Notes under the pieces: model-generated | Told to the model about the DNA's origin: nothing | The model's database searches: none | What the model saw: the letters and a program-made list of their open reading frames with translations, nothing else | Assembly (NCBI GenBank): GCA_903813345.2 | Contig: CAIIXF020000007.1 | Location: forward strand, 16,662,714-16,726,713 | Source of the DNA: Owenia fusiformis | Lineage: Eukaryota > Annelida > Polychaeta > Sabellida > Oweniidae | DNA: 64,000 nt | Reading direction: 5' to 3' | Translations under genes and position numbers: made by a program | Shown here: in pieces, positions 35,101 through 45,200 of the stretch | Layout of the letters: each line of letters starts with the position of its first letter | How positions within the stretch are numbered: position 1 is the first letter of the stretch

Positions 35101-38100
35101 CCATTGATGTTGTAAACTAGACTACATGAAGGTTCAGGTAGAAACATATAAAACTGCTATATATCTCTGGTTAAAGCAAAACAATTAATTTAGCTTTTAA
35201 TTATCGATCCTCTGTATATTACACGATCGACCAGGAATAATCGCCTCTGTACAGTAGCATTCGATTTAGGCGGCTTTTATTAATTCATGAATTTTGTTTC
35301 AAGAATATGATTTAAATATAAAATACATTGAACAATTGCCGGTTGAATTAGACTCACAGTTGCCCTGTCTTAATTTTGCATCGATCGATGCATTCCTCGA
35401 TCCACCGATGCACATTTGACGTTGCATCGAGAAATGCGTCGGTCGGCGCATAAAACGTGCCGATCGGTGCATCGTTAAAATGCGCCGAGATGCATTTCGG
35501 CGCGCCGATGTTGCATCGATCGTCGCATCGATCGTTGCACCGATCGGTGCATCGATCGGTGCATCTATCGTCGCACCGAGGTGTGATGGCCGCTCTGGTC
35601 TGTACTGTATACTGCCATCTTTTTATCTGCCTTAAACCTAAGAGTATTGGCAAATTGTAATTTTACTTTGAAGGTTGGTAGCCGTAGGGTTGCTCAGTGG
35701 GGAGCATTATGTATGATGATTTTAGCCATACTTGGAAAGTTTGGAGCGCTGTTTGTCACAATTCCTGATCCAATCATCGGAGGAGTATTCTTTATTGTGT
35801 TTGGTAAGTTTGGTATCAGTAACAGAGATCCTTGTAATTGATGATTTCAGTGTGGGTCATATCCATGCCTCATTGTCTAACATGAATACATGAAATACAC
35901 AATTGTTGAATATTTTAGAACAAAGTCAATTTTAGGTTACTTCATAAACATATTACTTTTATTCACAAGAAAACTGTGAGTATACATATAATTTATCATC
36001 AGTGGCAACACTATGGAAAGTGTAATTTTTCATTGGCGAGTGTGAAAACACAAGTAACTCACCACTTGTCGAGTGGCAGAAAAATCCTAAGACCCATACT
36101 GTGATTTGCAATCACTGGATTAATTCTATCTTGTAGTGACGTCACAATTAGGCCACACTGCTATAGCTTTTTTTGATTTTGAGAGATTATCTTCTGTGTT
36201 TCATACTTTATTGATTTTTTTCACGAAAGTGTTCGATTTGAGATCAACATTCATTTTAAGCACATGTCAAGTCTAAGATCTTACTGACATGATTTAGATA
36301 GCGGTTAAGCGCCCTCCGATTTGGAAAAAACCGGGGGGGGGGGTGCTTATAGGCATCGATGTTTATTATGAATTTCACCGAAACTTCACACATATAAAGA
36401 TATAATCATGATCTAGTCAAATCAGCATACCTGGTAAATATCTGACCCATGGTTTTCATAAAAGAAACGATAACATTTTTAGCTCAAAACTGCCACGTGT
36501 CCGCCATTTCGTCTCTCCATCATGTCATATATCATTTCTATATGACGCCACGCCAATAAGAAGAAATACATGAGAGCAGTATCCATAAACAAAATACCTG
36601 AATTCTGATCGCAAAAGGTCAATTAGCCCCACAATTTTAGTATAAATGGATGTTGTAAGGAAGATCTTTGATATTTTATTCAATGCCTATAAATACAAGG
36701 GATGTAAATGTTATTTTTATATCCCACATTTTCACTCAAAGACCCTTGGCTTCATTATATGCAAATGTTTTCTTTATTGATTATTTTAGAAAAATTTGCA
36801 ATTTGAAAACAGTATGACGAAACAGTGCTTAGATGTACATGCAGTGTTTTGTTCAAGTTGAAAACAATGCATGCAATTTTCTTTGAAATCAATGTAATCA
36901 TTCATGATAAGATGTTTATGTTGTAGGCTTTGTCACTGCAGTTGGGCTCTCCAACCTCCAGTTTGTAGATATGAACTCACCAAGAAATCTCTTTATTGTT
37001 GGCTGCGCCCTCTTTACAGGGTTCACTATACCTCAGTGGTTGAAACACAATCCTGGAGCTATAGCAACAGGTACACAATACAATATCATAGTTGTCAATA
37101 GCTACATGTACAGAATAAACTGAATATTATGGTTGTCAAAGCAAAATAAGAGGATATAGAATGCCATTGACTGTCATAGCAAAATGTTTTGAATATGCTG
37201 AGCGTTATGGTTGTCAAAGTGACGCGTATGAAATATACTAAGTGCAATGGTTGTCATAACAACAGGTCAACTTGGTGAACATTATGGTTTTCATAGCAAC
37301 AGGTCCAGAATATACTATTTGTATATGTTAATGTACTCATGTTATAAACAGTAGGTGAATGAATAGAAAATAGCAAGAAATAAATCATATACAGGGCGTT
37401 CAGTAAGTAAAGCTAATTTTGCTCTTAAACTTTTATTTTTTGTCATTTATCTTTCAAATTTTCAGTGAAAAAGCATTTGACATTTTTCTAACTACCCTGA
37501 AAAATTAAATAAGATATGATGAATAATAGCAAAACAATGGTTGTCATAGTAACGTGAATATGGGTTCTGCGGAGCAATTTTATAAGTTCACAGCATAGTA
37601 GATTTTGTTAACGTTAGTTTCTGTCCTGTCTATATTTCAACCATAGTTCTGTGGCTACTCCACATTTCTACTTTCAAGTTAGCATTCTATTTCATGTTCA
37701 AAGTAGTTCCCCTTAGCTTTCACACACAGCTGATGTCGTTCTATCCACTTCTGATATATCCTGTGGAAGCCATCTGGAAAGTTCTTTGTCAGCGAACGTT
37801 GAACGGCATTCTGAAGCTCATGGATATTTGCGTGGATCTTACCACGCAGATCATTTTTCAAACATGAAAATACCCCCAAATCGCACGGTGCCTTGATACC
37901 ATTTGTAGATTGTGAACTTAGGCACACTGTCCCCATATGCTTTTTGGATATCCCTAATGGTATCCTGCTTGGATTTCCCTAGCAACACATTGTATCTGAT
38001 GCTACTTCTCAATTGTTGTTTCATTTTGCTTCCATTGGCAATCCTGGTAGCCATGATTTTGATGATGTCATGGAGCAGTGTCTGATGGATCATTCTGGAT

Positions 38101-39284
38101 CATTCCATCTGTTGTATCATCTGTCTGAGATGTCATAGACTACTGTTGCCATGGTATCATATTTGTGTATGTTGTTGTTATGTTTGTCGTGACTTTCAGC
38201 CATAGCAAACAAAGACATATGCAGCATTAATCTTAATCAATTTCTAAAGTAAGAAATTGCTCCGCAGAACCCATATTCATCTTATTTAATTTTTCAGGGT
38301 AGTTAGAAAAATGTCAAATGCTTTTTCACTGAAAATTTGAAAGATAAATGACAAAAAATAAAAGTTTGAGAGCAAAATTAGCTTTACTTACTGAACGCCC
38401 TGTACTAGACTGTAGATACAGATTATTCGATAGAATGTATCCTTTTGTTTATTTTAGGTTCGGTAGTAGCAGATAACATATTCACTGTACTGTTTAGGAC
38501 CAGTATGTTTGTAGGGGGTCTTGTAGGATTCGTGCTGGATAACTCAATTCCAGGTTTGTTCTTTTTATGCTGGCTGTCCACCAAGCACATTCAATTCTTA
38601 CATTTTCTTGCTGGCTGTTAACAGTGCTGGTGTTGAGTCAGCATTTACTTAAAATACAAAAAATGTGAAGTTTGCTCATTTGTAGTTTCTTGCTGCTAAA
38701 TGTATAGTTATCATAAGTAACAGTTTCACACAAGTCCACAAGCTAAATTGAATTATGAACCAGTTTCAATGTTGCTTGTCCCCGTACAGGCTGAAAATAA
38801 CAGCTGGCCCAGATCAAAAGTGACTGACTGCGCCATTTGGCTTATGGTTATGTCACACCCTGATGCTATGTACATATATACTCCTCCTGCTGAATTCTTG
38901 CATTGCACTCACTGTTTTAAAGATATTTACTGTACATGGTAGCATTTCCAAGTTTTCATAATCTTACATGTATTTCCAGGTACAGACAAAGAGAGGGGGA
39001 TCAGCCAATGGAAACAGCAAACAAGTGATGATGACCCTTACGTCAATGATCTCCTGGCCATGTACGATTTGCCATTTGGGATGGGCTTCATCAAGAAACA
39101 TAAATTCTTCCAGTACCTCCCGTTTTCACCTACTTTCAAGGGATACATGTGTTGTAGATCAGATAACAATCAGAATGATATTCCTATTGACAATGTGAGT
39201 GTTAGCACAAGGAGGTTTGATTCTGTTGAGACTGTAGCGACAAATGTTACTGTTGATGATCGAAATGCCAATACGATCATGTGA
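22986..39284 (+). CDS. SLC23 family nucleobase/ascorbate transporter
   Basis: Thirteen exons recognised: 22986-23162, 23712-23869, 25931-26025, 27129-27244, 27944-28125, 28249-28372, 29584-29740, 31491-31640, 31964-32067, 35674-35803, 36927-37070, 38458-38553 and 38980-39284 (stop TGA). All joins are GT-AG and keep frame; with the candidate first exon at 3761 the protein is 656 aa, the size of vertebrate SLC23A2. Landmarks are the first membrane helix ([16 protein letters not shown]), [19 protein letters not shown] with its acidic binding residue, the NAT signature [10 protein letters not shown] (residues about 423-432), IGKFGALF-like helices and [18 protein letters not shown]. The family works as a plasma-membrane symporter for nucleobases or ascorbate. 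The first signature residue is Glu, as in nucleobase carriers, not Pro as in vertebrate ascorbate carriers, so nucleobase transport is the better guess. Confidence 0.93.
24263..25598 (+). mobile_element. (CCGT)n/(ACGT)n element, copy 2 (in SLC23 intron)
   Basis: Same order as copy 1: TATCCCATCGAACGAAGTTC, a CCGT/ACGT array (24303-24450), five tandem monomers with GTGGAGCGATTTTGTTCATA, then TGTTCGATGGGATTCGCTAC and GCGTTGCCGTTGTTCTGGTT. Sense-oriented in the intron between the exons ending 23869 and starting 25931. Confidence 0.85.
25735..25813. mobile_element. 79-bp mariner-type MITE
   Basis: CAGGGTGTTCAATAAGTA at the left and its inverse TACTTATTGAACACCCTG at the right, flanked by TA on both sides (the mariner target duplication). 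Only about 40 bp separate the terminal repeats. The ends closely resemble those of the deleted mariner at 37392-38402 (CAGGGCGTTCAGTAAGTA). Confidence 0.85.
28700..29575 (+). repeat. 88-bp minisatellite in SLC23 intron
   Basis: About ten tandem units, spaced 87-97 bp, each with CAATATTCTCTTTACACTGG, TACACTGTGTAGTCTCTCTC, ATATATTTGGTTTTCTAGCT and AAAGTAATCAATAATCCC. The array ends directly at the acceptor of the exon at 29584, and the exon boundary itself reads CATATATCTGGTTTCC ... GGCTATAGTAATC, matching the unit. Confidence 0.85.
29931..31214 (+). mobile_element. (CCGT)n/(ACGT)n element, copy 3 (in SLC23 intron)
   Basis: Starts TATCCCATCGAACGAAGTTC with a much shorter tetranucleotide array (29970-30004), has five tandem monomers with GGTATGTGAATACTATAAGC and GGCCGCCATTTTAACG, and ends GCGTTGCCGTTGTTCTGGTT. 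Also sense-oriented in the host intron 29741-31490. An eroded mariner-end-like phrase (GGGTTGTTCAAAAGGTTTTG) lies just before it near 29806. Confidence 0.85.
31964..32067 (+). CDS. SLC23 exon with the NAT signature motif
   Basis: Acceptor TTATTTTAG|GA, donor AAG|GTAATT. It encodes [18 protein letters not shown] followed by [17 protein letters not shown]. The final ten residues fit the family signature [QEP]-N-x-G-x(4)-T-[RKG], which contributes to the substrate site in characterised members. Confidence 0.93.
32628..32740. repeat. Small element with TGTCACCACC ends
   Basis: Begins TGTCACCACC and ends GGTGGTGACA, an inverse match, about 113 bp apart. The ends resemble those of a diverged tandem family near 40200 (TATGTCACCACC). 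Confidence 0.45.
32990..33062 (+). repeat. Weak tRNA-like sequence
   Basis: TAGTCTGGTGGCAG (A-box-like) and GCGTTCGAACAC (B-box-like) are about 30 bp apart with no recognisable cloverleaf. Perhaps an eroded SINE promoter. Confidence 0.2.
33100..34280. other. SLC23 intron sequence, nothing recognised
   Basis: No exon or repeat family is recognised apart from a C11-type homopolymer near 34125 and a short phrase at 34262-34290 (GAGATGTCATGGTTTATCAT) shared with 27665. Confidence 0.4.
34287..35595. repeat. CpG-rich ATCGATCG repeats flanking an unrecognised core
   Basis: Short GATGCATTC-CGATCCAC words occur at 34287-34345 and again in a dense array at 35378-35590 made of CATCGATCG, TGCACCGATCGG and similar units. 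Between them are open frames on the minus strand (34449-34817 and 34818-35147) with hydrophobic but low-complexity translations that I do not recognise. The array ends about 80 bp before the SLC23 exon at 35674. Confidence 0.5.
37392..38402 (-). mobile_element. Internally deleted mariner-type transposon
   Basis: Terminal inverted repeats of about 125 bp start CAGGGCGTTCAGTAAGTA and are flanked by TA. The element is 1011 bp, below the usual 1.3 kb. It lies in the SLC23 intron 37071-38457, in antisense orientation to the gene judging by the transposase remnant. Confidence 0.88.
37679..38093 (-). pseudogene. Mariner transposase remnant lacking its catalytic core
   Basis: On the minus strand an N-terminal piece (38093 to about 37855) reads [20 protein letters not shown] ... 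FTIYKWYQG, a helix-turn-helix DNA-binding region typical of mariner transposases. A C-terminal piece in another frame (about 37860-37679) reads [20 protein letters not shown] ... followed by [15 protein letters not shown], typical of the family's last 50 residues. The DDD/DDE catalytic domain between them is missing and the pieces are out of frame, so the element depends on an intact relative. Confidence 0.8.
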
Positions 39285-40190
39285 TCAAGAAGGTCAAGTG
39301 CAGTGTCTAACACTTCATCATTCCATTATGAAACGTCTGTCTAATTTAACAGTTCAAATTAGAGACCTCTGGAGAGCTTTACATAGGATTTTTATGTAAC
39401 CTCCATGGAACAAACTTAATGTTGTTTTATGTGTAAAAATAACTTATGTTCTAACAAAGTGTGTTCTAACCCATTATGCATGATGTCCACACCTTTAATA
39501 CAGGTGATGGGTAATTACTGATAAGTGTGACCCCCATTGTAACTGATAAAGTTTCTAAATGCTGCATCCCTCTCCTTGTATTAAGCTTTTAGTTTATATT
39601 GTATATTTTATTGGAGGCATTTTTATAATTTTTGGACTCATCTACTTGGATATGTAGATTTTCAAATCTTTATCTTATATTTTGATAACGAAAGTTGAAA
39701 TAATTATATTTTTTGAGTTGATATTTTCTGTATTGAGAATCTGAATTTTAATACTGCAACTTTATGTATTTTAACCAAACAACATACAAGTACATGTATT
39801 CCTCTCCTATCTCATGCCTCACTGTACATGTATACCTTTATGGGCTAATATGTTATACAAACTTATATTTTATGCTTGAATGTGTATTGCTCAATCATTT
39901 TATAACAAATATAACATAGATACACTAAATATAATATAACATGATATAGACTAATGGTTGTTTATTGTTTTATTAACATATCATACTACATGTATGTTTA
40001 ATACTAACAGTGGATCTTGTTGTGCTACAGGGTGTTCTAATGAACCTACATGTAATAGTAATACTACTTAATACTACTAATGATAGTCTTCCAGTGTTAC
40101 TCGTGCTTGAGAAGAGTCCAGTAACTACAACAAACACTGACATGTTTTACTTATCATATCAGACACATTTTTAGATGGTAAGTGATTTGC
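39285..40190 (+). other. Probable SLC23 3' untranslated region and downstream DNA
   Basis: AT-rich sequence after the TGA at 39282-39284 with no recognised gene. I see no convincing AATAAA within the first kilobase; copies occur near 41121 and 41645, so the transcript end is not placed. Confidence 0.35.
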
Positions 40191-40194
40191 ATCC

Positions 40195-40765
40195 AGTTTT
40201 TATGTCACCACCAACAAGTGTTGACATACATTGTTATGGTCTCCATTTTTTTGTGGTGGCGGTTGGTGGTTGGTGGGCGGCGATTGTCAACTGTTACAAA
40301 TTCTTAAATCTTACAATTACAATGTACTTAACAAATACTGTTTAGACTGACTTCAATTTTTTTCCAAATCATCTACAAGTTTTCAGAAGTTCAAATCTGA
40401 ATTCAAACCTTCTCAAGGTCAAAGAAAGGACAAAAAGGTCTTTTTTCAACATGTATCAAATTGACCAACTTTTTTCAAAATTATGTACAAGTTCTCAAAA
40501 GTTCAAATCTGACTATAGATTTGACCTTCAATGACATTCTTAAGGTCAAAATAGATATGACCTTCAATGATCTTCTCAAAGTCAAAAGGTCTTTTTTTAA
40601 CTTGCTTCAAATTGACCAATATTTTTTCAAAATCATCTACAGGTTCTCAGAAGTTACAACCTTACTTAAGATTGAACTAATAATATTGTGAACAACTAGG
40701 TGCTGACATTTTGCCATGTTAATGCCTTGTTAACATTTCTGATGGTTTTATGGTGCCACTTTGCA
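40195..40765. repeat. Diverged tandem-monomer element with TATGTCACCACC start
   Basis: The start TATGTCACCACCAACAAGTG is followed by three or more decayed units sharing AAATTGACCAACTTTTTTCA, ATCATCTACAAGTTTTCAGA and TTGACCTTCAATGA. The right end contains GGTGCCACTTTGCACAACAT. The architecture recalls the 11113-14299 element. The open frame at 40461-40691 is a by-product of the repeats. Confidence 0.5.
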
Positions 40766-40769
40766 CAAC

Positions 40770-42157
40770 ATTAACAGCCCCTATTTATAGTTTCCTACCT
40801 CTAGCAGTCCACCGATTTCGTGTACTTTATGCATGTGTTTTGATTAATTTTGTGTTGTTTGAATTAACGTTTCTGTTGTGTGTGAAGCTTTTAACATGTG
40901 GTTGTCTCGCTGCATTATGACGGCTTATCCTGAAATCTCTGGATGGGAGAAACCTGATGTACCGAAGCAGTTAGAGATGTTCCATGTTACACCAGAGGTC
41001 TCCAATAAATTAGTGCAATATATCAGAGACATATTTTATATGATTCTGACTTCCTAAACGTTTACTAGATATAATATTAATCATTGTCACAAATGTTTAC
41101 AGTTTTTTATTTATATTTTAAATAAAAAGTGTACCTGTAGATCGTTCATATTTATACTTTTTCATTAATACTACTACTGATAGGACTAAAAGTAAGACTC
41201 TCACATTTTCTGGATAATTAAAATGAACCCTTTCCAGAAGATTATTGTTTTTTCCATAAATGACACAGTGATATAAGAAGGTCTTGAACAGATAAATTAT
41301 GAAAATCATGTGATCAAACAACAATCTTTCATTAGATTCTGATATATTTATTATACTGATACAACCTTTAATACAGTCTTATACTAAACTCCCATTTGAA
41401 TGTTTGACATCACGTCATTGTCAATACTTGAAATCCTCATTTAACTTCTTGCATGTGTCTATGTAACATAATTTTGTCATGAAATCAACAAAGCACACTC
41501 GAGTTGGAATCTGGTAGTGTAAATGTTAATGTAAAAGTTCCAAAGTAAACTTTATTAGAAATATCAAAACTACATTGCTTCTTGCTTTTTAAGGAATATT
41601 ATTGATATTATCGTGAGAATTGTCTAAGCTGCTATCGTTCGAAATAAAAATAACCATTGGAGAAAAGAATACACAAGTGTGTTTTAAGGATCAAGCCCTG
41701 GACTTGGTGCATTGTGAACTGAATCATTCCCTTGAATGTGTTGTTTTCAAATCTGCATGACCGCGCAGCAGAGATCCAGGTTTAAGAAACAACGCCTCGG
41801 TGTTATGAATCAGCCACAATGCATCAAGTCTTATAAACAGGATAAAAGCGCTTACATGTACATTCTTTTCACACTTTGCAAAATATTTTCTCCGAAATCA
41901 TCTAAAAAATAACAAAAAGAACATATTTTCAAAGAAACTTTTTGCAAGAGTCAAGTTGGCAAAGCATCAGTTTCAATATGCAGTCAAGTTGTCACCTTGA
42001 CAAACATGACCATTCAATGAATGACTTTGGGTCCGGTGATTGGATATATAATGCACATCATTTATATGAAATACCATGTTCGGATTGGCTGGAATCTGAC
42101 ACACCTTGCTTAGCTATGTGTGAATTATTTTTGACGTGGTTCTCTCACTGAAGATAG
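40770..42157. other. No feature recognised
   Basis: Intergenic sequence between the SLC23 gene and the last exon of the aldo-keto reductase gene. No exon or repeat family is recognised. Confidence 0.4.
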
Positions 42158-42256
42158 TTATTTATATTCAGTCCTGAATCTGCCCTGGTTTAGCCTGTTA
42201 ACCATAGCATAGGGGTACATCTCTGGAAGAGCAGAGGCATCGTCTAAACGATTCAT
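42158..42256 (-). CDS. Terminal exon of the aldo-keto reductase
   Basis: Acceptor TTTTTGTTTCAG|ATG; phase 0 matches the donor at 48140. It encodes [19 protein letters not shown] followed by NRLNQGR and ends TAA, a tail typical of this reductase subgroup. The intron before it is 5.9 kb, far longer than the others in the gene (about 130-630 bp), and holds the TENA/THI-4-like gene on the other strand. Confidence 0.88.
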   Translation of the reverse strand: MNRLDDASALPEMYPYAMVNRLNQGRFRTEYK

Positions 42257-45200
42257 CTGAAACAAAAACATATATTGTATGATCATTGTATATAATAGTC
42301 AATATCGAAATAGAATTTAAGCACTGAACTAAACATCGTCAGACAGGTTGCCTTAAATCAAGACCGAAGGAGTACCCGCCCAATACAATATAATACAATA
42401 CAACACAATACAATACAAGGGCAATAGAGTAGTTTCCATAGCTTTGAAATCTCGCCAAAGCCTCGTCCATTTGTGGACACATTCTTAAAGAAAATAATTT
42501 ACAAGGCAGGGTATATAATATAAGCTAATTTTTTCCTATGAATTGTGTTTTCTTCTAAACCAGGATTACGATCCGTTTTTGCATATGGGCAATGGGCAAT
42601 ATGGTATAGATATATCCTGGAAATATGAATGGTATGGTTGATTAAAGAGGGAGATAGAAACATGGTATGAGGTTCTGTTAGGATGCGTAGCTATGGCAAC
42701 AGATTTCTTGACTCCAGCAGTCGTAAGGCTCCATCGGAGACCTGGAGATGGAAGTACATTACACATGTATTTATACTGCGAGTGGCTATGCATTTCAAAA
42801 ATTGTACGAAAAGAATTATTTTTTGAAGGTTTTTAAACTTTTTTTAATAGTTTCAGCGACAGTTTTTAGCGTCTGTGGATTGCTGTGTCATGAATACCTA
42901 AAAGTGGCCCGATGGCTATTAAAATGAATAAGCTGAATGAGTAAAAATGTGGACAAATACCTCTGAACAGAACCCGATCGCGTTATCATAGTTTATGAGG
43001 TTGGTATTTTAAATTAATACACATTAAATTGCTTTTGATTTGTCATACAGAATTGACCTGAAGAAAAAATATTCAAAACATACTTAGTTGTAATGGCATA
43101 TTTTAGAAGTCCCAGAAATGTCAGTAATAAATTAGACGAGACTGATTTTCACCAGCATTTACTGAAACCTGTACGACAGATGGTGGGTGATACGCCACTG
43201 ACCGAATGGCTGTGGGACGCGTGTATGGTTGAGGGGATGCAGGTTCGAGCATTGGAGACACCGTTTGTCCAGGGGTTAAAAATGGGTAGCCTTGATCCTA
43301 ATTCCTTTGGTGAGTTGATAAGATCTGTAAGGACCGCGAGTTGTTTCTAGAATGAATCGGTGGCGGTTTTTCATGTATTTCGCTTCTGTTTTTCATCTAA
43401 AAAACATTGATACACTTTAAAACATTTTATATTTCTCATTTTCATTAATTCAAGGATTATCTATGGATAAACAACTAGGTATTTTTATTTTTCAAACTTC
43501 AGAGGGCTTGGAATCATTGACTACGAATGCTTTTGATTAATATAAATACTGTTTCAAATAGGTTTCATCAGAGACATATAAAACATATATGTCTCTGGTT
43601 TCATGTATGCCAATAATTTCTCAAATTGTGTAAATGGTACTCATTCCTTAATATCCCTAGAAATTTCTCTTTGAGGAATTTTCCATAGTAATCCATGCAG
43701 TGGTACAGTTCTAAACAGATTTTGAGATAACAGGAAAGTCAATCATTAATACACACCTTATTGGGTTGTTTTGGTTTATATCACAACCCAATAAGGTGTG
43801 TATTAATGATTAGTTTTCCTGTGCATATTATAGTCAATAAAATGCTTTAAAGTGTATTGATGTTTTTTAGATGAAAAACACAAGCGAAATGCATGAAAAA
43901 CTCCCCCCTATTCATTCTACAAACAACTCACGGTCCTTTCTATGAGTCATGTATAATCAACATGGACTCATACTACGCTTGAAATCGATTTGGTTTTGTT
44001 GAAAATTTCGCCCAAAAGACACATTGATTATCTCAGTTCATGAAGTGATTCAGTTTGAAGTTATTATTGGCAAATGTGGTTATAATAATTTGTCAAGAAT
44101 TACATTCGTGAAAATGGCGGCCATTTTTAATCCCATGACCACCTTGAACATTTCTTCTTAGACAAACAGAGGTCCTTAGACTATAAGACATAAGCACATA
44201 AAATTTGAATCCAAACCCCATTCCGCCTGCATTTGTACTTAAAGGCAATCGTTGTTAACCCACCGAACGAAGTTCGTGGGGATATAGAAGAAATGTTCAA
44301 GATGGCCGCTGAATTTCAAAATGGCCGCCATGTTTCATAGAATATTTCACGGATTTGGTTCAAATTCTATATACTGATGCTTCAGGGATATGGAACTCCA
44401 CTAACAAAAAGAATTTCTAGATGGGGTCCATTTTTCATGAAAAAATGAAATTTTTAATAACTTAAATACCACTTTAAGGATTTAAGAGATTTTTCAAAAT
44501 GACTGTTGAATTCAGATATTTTAGATAACTTAAATACCAAATGTCCTAAGCAGACCTGCCAACCTTCCGTTTTTACGGGAATTTCCTGTAGACTTTTTGT
44601 TTCTCCGTAAAAAATAACAGAACTCCGTGCCGTTTTCTCCCGTTTTCTAAAATTTTCCGCAGAAACCACTGCTTTAAAAATACTGGAGATAATCCACCTT
44701 TTTCAGAAAAATCTTCCGCGAAAACCACCTTAAAAACTCCCTTTCTCCAAAGTCTACCGCAAAAACTCCCATTTTTCAAAATCGACATTAAAAACTACCG
44801 TTTTAAAATCTACCGCAAAAACTATCGCATTTTGGAAAAATCTCCCGTAAAAGAACCGGTGAAATGTACAAAAAAATCTCCAGCAGATTTTTCGTTTTAA
44901 GTTGCTAGGTCCGTAATGTCTCTGTGGCATACGTCTCATGAGTCAATTAGAAATGCTGAATTTAGAATGGCCGCATTTGTTCATGTTTTTATCGATTACA
45001 CAAATACCAGTTAACGACGATGATTTAATAAAATATGTTTTGTTTGATGGAATTCTCTACTTTGTGGAGTTGCAGTTTTCTAGTTGAATGCAGGTATATA
45101 TCATTATTGAATCTAGATCTTTAACTCCAATCATACTTGACCGCAGGTGTATTTAACCTCCAGGATGGTGTCTATTGTGAACGAAACACGGAGGCGCTCG

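Noticed and set aside
34449-35147. Two adjacent minus-strand frames of 122 and 109 codons with hydrophobic stretches
   Set aside because: Very AT-rich, several frames open on both strands, no motif or splice support; not recognised as a membrane protein gene.
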